Shown here: positions 18,368 to 26,497 of the stretch, piece after piece
Layout: each line of letters starts with the position of its first letter
Numbering within the stretch: position 1 is the stretch's first letter
Source of the DNA: Mesorhizobium sp. YM1C-6-2
Lineage (GTDB): Bacteria > Pseudomonadota > Alphaproteobacteria > Rhizobiales > Rhizobiaceae
Direction: 5' to 3'
Assembly: GCF_003666685.1 (NCBI RefSeq)
Contig: NZ_RCIZ01000001.1
Location: 1-64,000 of the forward strand
DNA: 64,000 nt
Position numbers and translations under genes: made by a program
The notes under the pieces: model-generated
Seen by the model: the letters and a program-made list of their open reading frames with translations, nothing else
What the model was told of the DNA's origin: nothing
Database searches by the model: none

Positions 18368-19501
18368 TCAACCTTTCGCGGTGCGCTTCAGCTTCTTCGG
18401 ATCGTCGAAGGGCAGCGGCTGCGCGGTCGCCTTGATGACGCCGCTCCTGTTGTGGATCTCGAGCGGCGTGTCCTTCACGGCGGTGTCGACCGAGAGGCGG
18501 GCGATGCCCATCGATTTCTTGGCCAGCGGCGAATACATGGCGCAAGTGACGACGCCGACCTGCTTGCCCTTGTGATAGACCGGCGCGCCCTCGTCGGCCG
18601 GCTCCTTGCCCTTCAAGAGCACGCCGTAGATCTTGAAGCGCTCCTTGCCCTTCAGGCGGTAGTGCTCCTCGGCGCCACGGAAACCGGTCTTGCCGGGGCT
18701 GACGGTGAAGTCGAGGCCGAGCTCCCACAGCGTGTCGCCGGGGCCTTCGTCTGCGAACGGGTATTTCTGAGAATTGTCGTAGGGATAGAAGAGCAGGTAG
18801 CTCTCGACGCGCAGCATGTCGAGCGTGGTGAAGCGGCAGGGGATGATGCCCATCTTCTTGCCCTCGGCCAGGATGCGGTCCCAGATGACGCCGGCGTCCT
18901 GTCCGCGGCAGAAGATCTCGTAGCCGCGCTCGCCGGTATAGCCGGTGCGCGAGATCATCACCGGCAGGCCGAAGAGCTGCGTCTGCATGTGATGGAAGTA
19001 GGGCAGGTCGCGGATCCCGGGCACGTGCTTGGCGAGGTAGTCGACGGCGAGCGGACCCTGCAGCGAGAGGTCGTGCAGATTGTCGTCGAAGCGGATCGAG
19101 ACGTCCTTGCCCATCGCCGCGCGGGTGAGCTCCTCATGGCCGGTGCCGGAGCCGTGCACCACCATCCACGAGTTCGGCCCGGTGCGATAGAGAATGCAGT
19201 CGTCGGTGAATTTCCCCGCCTCGTTCAGCATGCAGGCATAGGCCGACTTGCCGGGATAGATCTTTTCGGGGTCGCGCGTGGTGGCGATGTCGATGAGGTG
19301 GGCTGCATGCGGCCCGGTGATGTGGACCTTCTTCAGGCCCGACACGTCCATCAGGCCGGCCTTGGTGCGGATCGCCAGATATTCCTTGTCGGGGTCGCCG
19401 GAATAGCTCCAGGCGGTGCCCATGCCGCTCCAATCCTCGAGGTTTGAGCCGAGCGCCTTATGGCGGTCGATCAGCGTCGAAAATCTCCAGGAACGGGTCA
19501 T
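18368..19501 (-). CDS. dmmD: GcvT-family aminomethyltransferase DmmD
   Basis: 377 aa. It is a folate-binding GcvT-fold protein: GLMDVSGLKKVHITGPHAA near residues 48-68, FDDNLHDLSLQGPLAVDYLA, and a C-terminal barrel (GVVTCAMYSPLAKKSMGIARL). It likely transfers the formaldehyde-level carbon released from dimethylamine to tetrahydrofolate, keeping free formaldehyde low. It is first in the dmmDABC operon and faces the transport/NMG genes across a 442-bp divergent control region. Confidence 0.85.
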   Translation of the reverse strand: MTRSWRFSTLIDRHKALGSNLEDWSGMGTAWSYSGDPDKEYLAIRTKAGLMDVSGLKKVHITGPHAAHLIDIATTRDPEKIYPGKSAYACMLNEAGKFTDDCILYRTGPNSWMVVHGSGTGHEELTRAAMGKDVSIRFDDNLHDLSLQGPLAVDYLAKHVPGIRDLPYFHHMQTQLFGLPVMISRTGYTGERGYEIFCRGQDAGVIWDRILAEGKKMGIIPCRFTTLDMLRVESYLLFYPYDNSQKYPFADEGPGDTLWELGLDFTVSPGKTGFRGAEEHYRLKGKERFKIYGVLLKGKEPADEGAPVYHKGKQVGVVTCAMYSPLAKKSMGIARLSVDTAVKDTPLEIHNRSGVIKATAQPLPFDDPKKLKRTAKG

Positions 19502-19620
19502 GTCGGCTCACTCCCTCATCGTCTTTTGTTTCGGCGGCGGAGCCGTTCCCCGGGCTCTCTTCCACGCGACGATACTGAACCGATTTCGCAAGGCAGCGCA
19601 ATACTGGCGTGCAAAATGTT

Positions 19621-19636
19621 TTCCTGTGAGGCAAGT
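19621..19636 (+). repeat. 16-bp direct repeat, copy 1
   Basis: TTCCTGTGAGGCAAGT, identical to 19891-19906, located 119 bp from the dmmD start. Possible binding site of the methylamine regulator. Confidence 0.55.
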
Positions 19637-19890
19637 GATTCTCGGTGGCTCGGCGAGACTTCTTCGGGCGGCACTACGGAGAGCCGACCGGAACCTCGGC
19701 GCTGCGGCCGATACGTCGGAGTCGGGCCGACCTCACCGCTTGCGGACGGACCGCCCTGACGGGCATCGAGTGGACGCCCCCGTCACAAACCCTTGAGATT
19801 CAAGGATTTCTCCGACTCGTGCACATCTGGACCGAATTGATGCGGTGCAGCACACGCGACAGCTTGACGCAGGGGCGGAATGGGCAGAAA

Positions 19891-19906
19891 TTCCTGTGAG
19901 GCAAGT
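19891..19906 (+). repeat. 16-bp direct repeat, copy 2
   Basis: TTCCTGTGAGGCAAGT, identical to 19621-19636, located 37 bp before the start of the rightward operon. Both copies are in the same orientation, 270 bp apart. Confidence 0.55.
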
Positions 19907-19943
19907 TGTTTTCATAACAATCAAAACTGCCTGGGGAGGAAAG

Positions 19944-20261
19944 ATGGAAGCGAGATTAGCCGAAATGGCCGACGCGCGTTCGCTCGACGCGCGTATCGAC
20001 CGCATGCACCAGAGAGACCGCACGGGGGCGCTGGCCTTCGTCATCGGGCTCTGGGTCACCATACTTTTCGCACTGTTCACCATGTGGCCGCTGATCGGCG
20101 AGGGCACCATACGCCTCGTGCTGGCGATCGCCGCCATCCTCGTGCTGGCCTTCAACACCGCGGCCATCGTCGCGATGCTGCGTCACTACAGCGACGACAA
20201 GTCGTTCATCTACGGTCTCGACATCAAGCATCTCGACGAGATGCGCAGCCGCAAGCGCTAG
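19944..20261 (+). CDS. Small 2-TM membrane protein (methylamine transport operon)
   Basis: 105 aa. A charged N-terminus (residues 1-27) precedes two membrane segments, about 28-48 (ALAFVIGLWVTILFALF) and 56-78 (IRLVLAIAAILVLAFN), then a soluble tail. GGGGAGGA lies just before the ATG at 19944; the frame to 19845 lacks such support. First of three small membrane protein genes directly upstream of the APC permease, at 13-bp and 11-bp spacing. Family not recognised. An accessory role in amine uptake is inferred from position only. Confidence 0.75.
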   Translation: MEARLAEMADARSLDARIDRMHQRDRTGALAFVIGLWVTILFALFTMWPLIGEGTIRLVLAIAAILVLAFNTAAIVAMLRHYSDDKSFIYGLDIKHLDEMRSRKR

Positions 20262-20274
20262 GGAGGCCGTCGTC

Positions 20275-20661
20275 ATGGCTTATCAGCCTCCGAAACAGAG
20301 CCTGGCCGGGCAGATCGTCGATGTGGTGGTGCTGCTGGTGATGACTGTCGGCGCGCTTTACGTGCCGCTCTACATGGGACTGGCCGGCGCCGCCAAGACC
20401 CCCGCCCCGATCGAGAACCCGACCTGGGAAGCGCTCGGCCAGAACGAGGCCGAGCAGTCGCAATGGGCAGCCCTCGGCTTCCCTGACGCGGCATCGGCCA
20501 ATGACATCATCACCGCCCGCTTCGACTACACCTTCAGCTGGGCGGCGCTGATCGTGATGGTGGTCGCGGTCGTCGGCTACTTCATCCTCGTCGTCCGGCT
20601 TTCCGACAAGGAATACCGCGAGGTGATCGAAGAGCGCTTCGGCAAGAACGGCAAGGGCTGA
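20275..20661 (+). CDS. Small 2-TM membrane protein (methylamine transport operon)
   Basis: 128 aa. Membrane segments at about residues 14-36 (IVDVVVLLVMTVGALYVPLY) and 88-108 (WAALIVMVVAVVGYFILVV) flank a soluble loop with ENPTWEALGQNEAEQ. The C-terminus is charged (KEYREVIEERFGKNGKG). It starts 13 bp after the preceding gene and is followed 11 bp later by the 55-aa gene. Not recognised. Confidence 0.75.
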   Translation: MAYQPPKQSLAGQIVDVVVLLVMTVGALYVPLYMGLAGAAKTPAPIENPTWEALGQNEAEQSQWAALGFPDAASANDIITARFDYTFSWAALIVMVVAVVGYFILVVRLSDKEYREVIEERFGKNGKG

Positions 20662-20672
20662 GGGGGCGCGTC

Positions 20673-20840
20673 ATGGATATCTGGAATTATCTCGAGATCG
20701 CGGCGTGGGTGATATCGGCGATCATCGCGGGGATCATGCTCCTCGACATGATCAAGGTCGACACGACCTACGACAACGAACTGCTGACTTCATCGCGAGA
20801 GGGTGAGCTGGAGCTGACGCAAGAGCGTCACGAGCTTTGA
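20673..20840 (+). CDS. 55-aa single-TM protein
   Basis: Read directly from the sequence: ATG at 20673, TGA at 20838-20840. It starts MDIWNYLEIAAWVISAIIAG, with one membrane helix (about residues 8-26) and a polar tail rich in Glu. GAGGGGGCG precedes the start. The tight spacing (11 bp) after the 128-aa gene supports translation. Third of the small membrane proteins before the permease gene, which follows after 118 bp. Family not recognised. Confidence 0.6.
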   Translation: MDIWNYLEIAAWVISAIIAGIMLLDMIKVDTTYDNELLTSSREGELELTQERHEL

Positions 20841-20958
20841 CGATGCACGGTGAACCGTCGTCCGCCGGACATCGTCCAGCTCTCTTTCATTACGCAATTC
20901 CGGACGCAAAACCGCTGCACGCTTTTGCCGGGATTGCTTTAGCTCTTAGGGGACATTC

Positions 20959-22353
20959 ATGAGCAACGTTTCCGCTACTGCAGCGCCGGAGAGGCTTGGC
21001 CTCCTGCGCGTGCTCGGGCCCGGCCACGTCTGGGCGCTCGGCGTCGGCATCGTTCTGGTCGGCGAATACATGGGATGGAATTTCTCGGTCGGCAAAGGCG
21101 GCATGATCGCCGGCCTCGTCGCCTGCTGGGTCGCCGGGCTGCTCTACACCTGCGTGGCGATGATCGACTCCGAGGTGACCTCGACGGTCGCCGCGGCCGG
21201 CGGCCAGTATGCGCAGGCCAAGCACATCGTCGGCCCGCTGATGGCCTTCAATGTCGGCCTCTTCCTGGTCATGGCCTACACCATGCTGGAGGCGGCCAAC
21301 GCCATCACCATCGGCTTCCTGCTCGATACGGTTGCGGGCATGCTCGGCCACACAGGGCTGAACCAGCAGCCTTTCATCATCATGACCATCCTGGCGCTGG
21401 CTTACCTCAACTATCGCGGCGTGCTGGCGTCGCTGAGCTTCAACCTGGTGATCACCGCCTTCGCCTTCGTGGCGATCATCCTGCTCTTCCTCGCCGTGCA
21501 GTTCGGCGCGTCGGCGGTGCCGCTCGACTTCTCGGCGGTGAGCAACGAGCCGCTGCCCTATGGCTGGCTCGGCATCGTCGCCGCGCTGCATTTCGGGCTG
21601 TGGTACTATCTCGGCATCGAGGGCACCTGCCAGGCGGCCGAAGAGGTCCGCTCGCCGGCGCGCTCGCTGCCCTTCGGCACGATGGCCGGCATCATGACGC
21701 TGGTGATTGCCGCGACGCTGACCTGGTATGTCTGCTCGGGCCTGATCCCGTGGGAGTATCTCGGCCAGGCCGGCACGCCGCTGTTCGACGCCGCCCGCGT
21801 GACCGGCAGCTCCAGCCTGATGGTCCTGCTCTTCATCGGAACGGTGTTCGCGACGACGGCGTCGGCCAACGGGTGCATCAACGATGCGTCCCGCGCCTGG
21901 TTCTCGATGGGCCGCGACCGCTATCTGCCGAGCTGGTTCGGCGCCGTGCATCCGCGCTATCGGACGCCCTACCGTTCGATCGTCTTCCTGATCCCGATCG
22001 CGCTGATCTTCGCGCTCGGCGCGCCGCTCGACCAGGTGGTGACGTTCTCGATCCTGTCGGGCCTGCTGGGCTACACCTTCATGACCTTCAACATGGTCAT
22101 GTTCCGCAAGAAGTGGCCGCTCGGCACGATCAAGCGTGGTTACGTCCATCCGTGGCACCCGCTGCCGGCCTTCGTGCTGCTGGTGCTCTGCGCGGCGACC
22201 TACTTCGCGGTGTTCCTCGGCTACGGAACGCAGCTCATCGCGATGCTCTGCTTCTACATCCTCGCGTCGCTGTGGTTCCATTTCTGGCGCTACCGCTTCG
22301 TCAAGCGCGGCGACCAGTTCACCATGCCGTGGCCGCGGCCGCAGGGCTACTGA
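20959..22353 (+). CDS. APC-family amino acid/amine permease
   Basis: 464 aa, about 12 membrane segments. It belongs to the amino acid-polyamine-organocation superfamily, closest in feel to ethanolamine permease-like members (LGPGHVWALGVGIVLVGEYMGWN; GIEGTCQAAEEVRSPARSLPFGT in the TM6-7 loop). Sitting between dmm and mgs genes, it is probably the uptake system for methylated amines. Substrate is inferred from context. The start ATG has TAGGGGA upstream. Confidence 0.85.
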   Translation: MSNVSATAAPERLGLLRVLGPGHVWALGVGIVLVGEYMGWNFSVGKGGMIAGLVACWVAGLLYTCVAMIDSEVTSTVAAAGGQYAQAKHIVGPLMAFNVGLFLVMAYTMLEAANAITIGFLLDTVAGMLGHTGLNQQPFIIMTILALAYLNYRGVLASLSFNLVITAFAFVAIILLFLAVQFGASAVPLDFSAVSNEPLPYGWLGIVAALHFGLWYYLGIEGTCQAAEEVRSPARSLPFGTMAGIMTLVIAATLTWYVCSGLIPWEYLGQAGTPLFDAARVTGSSSLMVLLFIGTVFATTASANGCINDASRAWFSMGRDRYLPSWFGAVHPRYRTPYRSIVFLIPIALIFALGAPLDQVVTFSILSGLLGYTFMTFNMVMFRKKWPLGTIKRGYVHPWHPLPAFVLLVLCAATYFAVFLGYGTQLIAMLCFYILASLWFHFWRYRFVKRGDQFTMPWPRPQGY

Positions 22354-22366
22354 GGCTGAGATCCCC

Positions 22367-23080
22367 ATGCTCTCGGCGCTCGAACGGATCGATCTGCCGC
22401 TCTCGCTGGGGAGCATGGGGCTGCCCTTGTTCTGTCTCCTGGGCGTCGCGGTGATCGCGGCGCTCGCCAGGAAGGAACTGCGCGACGACCTCAGGCAGCG
22501 CCGGTCGCTGCTCGACGCCGCCGCCGGGCTGCTCGACGATGCCCGCGTGACGGTCGGCAGCGACGGCTATCCGCGGCTCGCCGGGACATATGGAGGTGAC
22601 AGCAGGATCAGCCTCGAAGTCGTGCCCGACAGCCTGGTGCCGCGCCGCTTGCCGCAGCTCTGGCTGAGGCTGACGCTGCTCGCGCCTGAGGCCGCCCCGC
22701 GTCCCTCGATCGGGGTGCTGGCGCGGCCGATCGGCACCGAGTTCTATTCGCGCGTGCTCGGCCTGCCCGAATCCATCGCTCCAAGTTTCACGACGGACTT
22801 CCCGCTCCTGATGCGCGGTCGCGGCGTCACCGAGGCGGCGATCGAGCGCACCAGCGGCCTGTTCCGCACGCTGTTCGCCGACCCCGCCCTGAAGGAGATC
22901 GTCATCACGCCGCGCGGCGCCGGCAGCGTAAGGCGGATCGCCGAGGGCGATCGCGGCGCGCATGTCCTCTACCGGCAGATGCGTTTTCCGGTGAGCCAGG
23001 TCTCGCCCGAATTCGTGCGCAACGCGCTGGCCGAGCTCAGGCTGCTCAACGACGCCCTCGAACCCGAACCCGCATCGTGA
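22367..23080 (+). CDS. Hypothetical membrane-anchored protein
   Basis: 237 aa. One N-terminal membrane helix (about residues 14-32, LGSMGLPLFCLLGVAVIAAL) and a soluble domain of about 200 residues with regular beta/alpha pattern (VTVGSDGYPRLAGTYGG, VIGVLARPIGTEFYSRVLG-like). The start ATG at 22367 follows the permease stop by 13 bp; the longer frame is a shadow. Not recognised. Its place in the operon suggests a link to amine uptake. Confidence 0.65.
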   Translation: MLSALERIDLPLSLGSMGLPLFCLLGVAVIAALARKELRDDLRQRRSLLDAAAGLLDDARVTVGSDGYPRLAGTYGGDSRISLEVVPDSLVPRRLPQLWLRLTLLAPEAAPRPSIGVLARPIGTEFYSRVLGLPESIAPSFTTDFPLLMRGRGVTEAAIERTSGLFRTLFADPALKEIVITPRGAGSVRRIAEGDRGAHVLYRQMRFPVSQVSPEFVRNALAELRLLNDALEPEPAS

Positions 23081-23089
23081 GGGTATCCC

Positions 23090-23368
23090 ATGAGCCGGCC
23101 CATCAATCCCCGCCTCGTCCTCGCCCTGGCGATCCTGTTTCCGGGCGCCGGCCATGTCGCGGCGGGGCAGGCGACGCGCGGGCTCTGCTTCGCGCTCTTC
23201 GCGATCCTGTTCATGGTGCTGTCCTACGTGACCACGACTCCCGAGCATTCTTTCATCGGGCGGCACGCCGGCGGCCTCTTCGTCTGGGCGCTTTCGATCA
23301 CCGATGCCTACCGTTTGGCGAAGATCCGCTACGAGGCAGTCCGCCGCGCGGCGGGATCGGGTGCCTGA
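23090..23368 (+). CDS. Small 2-TM membrane protein
   Basis: 92 aa. It has hydrophobic segments at about residues 8-20 and 31-50 with a G-AGH motif (LFPGAGHVAAGQATRG) reminiscent of TM2-type small membrane proteins. It starts 9 bp after the previous gene. A 128-bp gap separates it from mgsA, so this may be the last gene of the transport unit. Function unknown. Confidence 0.65.
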   Translation: MSRPINPRLVLALAILFPGAGHVAAGQATRGLCFALFAILFMVLSYVTTTPEHSFIGRHAGGLFVWALSITDAYRLAKIRYEAVRRAAGSGA

Positions 23369-23496
23369 CATGCTGGAAAGCGGTTTTCCGACGCATCAAT
23401 ACATTAAATCAGAGGAATATTTTTTTCATCCCAGTTGAAAGCATCTCGCGCCTTCGCTAGTAATCGGCGAGGCTCTTTTTTTGAAAGGACAAGGCC

Positions 23497-24393
23497 ATGT
23501 GCGGCATTGTTGGGCTGTTTCTGAAGGACAAGTCGCTGGAGCCGAAGCTCGGCGAATTGCTGTCCGAAATGCTGGTGTCCCTGTCGGATCGAGGTCCGGA
23601 CAGCGCGGGCATCGCCATCTACGGATCGGGCGGCGGAAAGAAGAGCAAGATCACCATCCAGTCGGCCGATCCGAAGGGCGACTTCGCCGGCCTCGACAAG
23701 GAAGTCGAGAAGGCCATCGGCGCCAAGGTCGACGTGATCGTGAAATCGACGCACGCCGTCATCGAAGTGCCCACCGACAAGGTCGAGGCGGCGCGCGACG
23801 CGATCCTCGCGGCGCGCCCTTCCGTGCGCATCATGGGCGTCGGCGAGGTCATCGAGATCTTCAAGGAAGTAGGCCTGCCGGCCGACGTGGTGAAGCGTTT
23901 CGACCTCACCAAGATGTCCGGCACGCACGGCATCGGCCATACCCGCATGGCGACGGAATCGGCCGTCACCACCATGGGTGCGCATCCCTTCTCGACCGGT
24001 CCCGACCAGTGCCTGGTGCACAACGGCTCGCTGTCCAACCACAACAATGTCAGGCGCGAGCTGAAGCATGACGGCATGACGTTCGAGACCGAGAACGACA
24101 CCGAGGTCGCCGCCGCCTTCATCTCCAACAAGATGGCGCATGGCGACAATCTCGGCCAGGCGCTGGAGAAGACGCTGACCGACCTCGACGGCTTCTTCAC
24201 CTTCGTCGTCGGCACCAAGAACGGCTTCGGCGTGGTGCGCGACCCGATTGCCTGCAAGCCCGCCGTCATGGCCGAGACCGACCAGTACGTCGCCTTCGGT
24301 TCCGAATACCGCGCGCTCGCCAACCTGCCCGGCATCGAGGATGCACGGGTGTGGGAGCCCGAGCCGGCAAAAGTCTATTTCTGGGAGCATTGA
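23497..24393 (+). CDS. mgsA: N-methylglutamate synthase subunit A (glutamine amidotransferase)
   Basis: 298 aa. It is a class II (Ntn) glutamine amidotransferase with nucleophile Cys2 (MCGIVGLF), LSDRGPDSAGIAIY, and HGIGHTRMATES. With MgsB and MgsC it forms N-methylglutamate synthase, which moves the methylamine group from gamma-glutamylmethylamide to 2-oxoglutarate; the family resembles the amidotransferase domain of glutamate synthase. GAAAGGAC precedes the ATG. Stop and next start overlap (TGATG). Confidence 0.9.
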   Translation: MCGIVGLFLKDKSLEPKLGELLSEMLVSLSDRGPDSAGIAIYGSGGGKKSKITIQSADPKGDFAGLDKEVEKAIGAKVDVIVKSTHAVIEVPTDKVEAARDAILAARPSVRIMGVGEVIEIFKEVGLPADVVKRFDLTKMSGTHGIGHTRMATESAVTTMGAHPFSTGPDQCLVHNGSLSNHNNVRRELKHDGMTFETENDTEVAAAFISNKMAHGDNLGQALEKTLTDLDGFFTFVVGTKNGFGVVRDPIACKPAVMAETDQYVAFGSEYRALANLPGIEDARVWEPEPAKVYFWEH

Positions 24394-25079
24394 TGCCGAC
24401 CGTCGATCTAGCCAAAACCTCGTTGCGTGAGCTCAACCACGCGCTTCATCAACTCAAGAACGGTTCGAACGAAACCGCCTGGGAGGTGATCAATCCCAAG
24501 GGCAGCCACGCGGTTGCGGCCGGCGTCGACCAGCCCGTGCAGATCGATGTGCGCGGCTCCGTCGGCTATTATTGCGGCGGCATGAACGACGGCGGCGCGA
24601 TCACCGTGCACGGCTCGGCCGGCCCCGGCGTCGGCGAGAACATGATGTCGGGCACCATCGTCGTGAAGGGCGACGCCAGCCAGTATGCCGGCGCCACCGC
24701 CCGCGGCGGCCTGCTGGTCATCGAGGGCAACGCCTCGTCGCGCTGCGGCATCTCGATGAAGGGCATCGACATCGTGGTGCATGGCGATATCGGCCACATG
24801 TCGGCCTTCATGGCGCAGACCGGCACGCTGGTCGTGCTCGGCGACGCCGGCGACGCGCTCGGCGATTCCATCTACGAGGCGAAGCTGTTCGTGCGCGGCA
24901 AGGTGAAGAGCCTCGGCGCCGACTGCGTGAAGAAGAAGATGCACCCCAAGCATATCGACCGCCTGCAGAAGCTGCTCGACGCGGCCGGCGTGAAGGGCGT
25001 GAAGCCGGAGGAGTTCACCCGCTACGGCTCGGCCCGCACGCTCTACAATTTCAACATCGACAACGCCGACGCGTATTGA
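24393..25079 (+). CDS. mgsB: N-methylglutamate synthase subunit B (GXGXG domain)
   Basis: 228 aa. It corresponds to the C-terminal beta-helix (GXGXG) domain of large-subunit glutamate synthase: repeats such as GYYCGGMNDGGAITVHGSAG, MMSGTIVVKGDASQYAGATA and GLLVIEGNASSRCGISMKG. It is a structural subunit of the synthase. The start overlaps the mgsA stop, indicating coupled translation. Confidence 0.9.
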   Translation: MPTVDLAKTSLRELNHALHQLKNGSNETAWEVINPKGSHAVAAGVDQPVQIDVRGSVGYYCGGMNDGGAITVHGSAGPGVGENMMSGTIVVKGDASQYAGATARGGLLVIEGNASSRCGISMKGIDIVVHGDIGHMSAFMAQTGTLVVLGDAGDALGDSIYEAKLFVRGKVKSLGADCVKKKMHPKHIDRLQKLLDAAGVKGVKPEEFTRYGSARTLYNFNIDNADAY

Positions 25080-25098
25080 GCGGACCGGGGGCACAAGA

Positions 25099-26424
25099 AT
25101 GACCTACAAGAACCCACCGACCACGCCGCGCAAGTCGGCCACGTTCGACGACTACACGCTGTCGGAAATCCGCCGCGCCGCGGCGACCGGCATCTACGAC
25201 ATCCGCGGCTCCGGTGCGAAGCGCAAGCTGCCGCATTTCGACGACCTCCTGTTCCTCGGCGCGTCGATCTCGCGCTATCCGCTCGAAGGCTACCGTGAGC
25301 GCTGCGACACCTCGGTCGTGCTCGGCGCGCGCCATGCGAAGAAGCCGATCGAGCTGAAGATCCCGATCACCGTCGCCGGCATGAGCTTCGGCTCGCTGTC
25401 GGGCCCGGCCAAGGAGGCGCTCGGGCGCGGCGCGACGCTCGCCGGCACCTCGACCACCACCGGCGACGGCGGCATGACCGAAGAGGAACGCGGCCATTCG
25501 AAGACGCTGGTCTACCAGTACCTGCCGTCGCGCTACGGCATGAACCCACGCGACCTCAGGCGCGCCGACGCGATCGAGATCGTCGTCGGCCAGGGCGCCA
25601 AACCCGGCGGCGGCGGCATGCTGCTCGGCCAGAAGATTTCCGACCGCGTCGCCGCGATGCGCGACCTGCCGCAGGGCATCGACCAGCGCTCGGCCTGCCG
25701 CCATCCCGACTGGACCGGCCCCGACGACCTTGAGATCAAGATCCTCGAAATCCGAGAGATCACCGACTGGGAGAAGCCGATCTACATCAAGGTCGGCGGC
25801 GCCAGGCCCTATTACGACACCGCGCTGGCGGTGAAGGCGGGCGCCGACGTGGTCGTGCTCGACGGCATGCAGGGCGGCACGGCGGCGACGCAGGAGGTGT
25901 TCATCGAGAATGTCGGCCAGCCGACGCTCGCCTGCATAAGGCCGGCGGTCCAGGCGCTGCAGGACCTCAACATGCATCGCAAGGTGCAGCTTATCGTCTC
26001 GGGCGGCATCCGGAACGGCGCCGACGTGGCGAAGGCGCTGGCGCTCGGAGCCGACGCTGTGTCGATCGGCACAGCGGCACTTGTGGCGCTGGGCGACAAC
26101 GACCCGCGCTGGGAGGCCGAGTACAATGCGCTAGGCACCACGGCGGGAGCCTATGACGACTGGCACGAGGGCAAGGACCCCGCCGGCATCACCACGCAGG
26201 ACCCGGAACTGATGAAGCGGCTCGACCCGGTCGCGGCCGGCCGTCGCCTCGCCAACTATCTCAAGGTGATGACGCTGGAGACGCAGACCATCGCCCGCGC
26301 CTGTGGCAAGAACGACGTGCACAATCTGGAGCCCGAGGACTTGTGTGCGCTGACCGTCGAGGCGGCGGCGATGGCGCAGGTGCCGCTTGCTGGCACGAAC
26401 TGGATACCTGGAAAGGGCTTCTGA
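25099..26424 (+). CDS. mgsC: N-methylglutamate synthase subunit C (FMN-binding)
   Basis: 441 aa. It matches the FMN-binding central domain of glutamate synthase: MSFGSLSGPAKEALGRGA, QGAKPGGGGMLLGQKI, then YIKVGGARPYYDTALAVKAG, DGMQGGTAATQEVF and SGGIRNGADVAKALALGAD. It carries out the redox half of N-methylglutamate synthesis. It begins 19 bp after mgsB. Confidence 0.9.
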   Translation: MTYKNPPTTPRKSATFDDYTLSEIRRAAATGIYDIRGSGAKRKLPHFDDLLFLGASISRYPLEGYRERCDTSVVLGARHAKKPIELKIPITVAGMSFGSLSGPAKEALGRGATLAGTSTTTGDGGMTEEERGHSKTLVYQYLPSRYGMNPRDLRRADAIEIVVGQGAKPGGGGMLLGQKISDRVAAMRDLPQGIDQRSACRHPDWTGPDDLEIKILEIREITDWEKPIYIKVGGARPYYDTALAVKAGADVVVLDGMQGGTAATQEVFIENVGQPTLACIRPAVQALQDLNMHRKVQLIVSGGIRNGADVAKALALGADAVSIGTAALVALGDNDPRWEAEYNALGTTAGAYDDWHEGKDPAGITTQDPELMKRLDPVAAGRRLANYLKVMTLETQTIARACGKNDVHNLEPEDLCALTVEAAAMAQVPLAGTNWIPGKGF

Positions 26425-26497
26425 TCCAATCGACTGCTGGCGACAACAATACTAAAAACAGCCAGGGGAACATTCAAAAATCAAATGGGGAATTCCA

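Larger units (their letters stand above)
19502..19943. promoter_or_regulatory. Divergent control region of the methylated-amine genes
   Basis: 442 bp without a credible gene; the short frames here have no homology or ribosome-binding support. It must hold the promoters for dmmD (left) and the first small membrane protein gene (right). Its striking content is an exact 16-bp direct repeat (listed separately). No sigma-54 element or riboswitch was recognised. Confidence 0.6.

Noticed and set aside
19603-19621. Sigma-54-like -24/-12 element near TGGCGTGCAAAATGTTTT
   Set aside because: The spacing and the GC doublet of the -12 element do not fit the sigma-54 consensus.
20890-22416. 508-aa open frame on the - strand
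   Set aside because: Antisense shadow of the APC permease gene; Arg/His/Gln-rich, without motifs.
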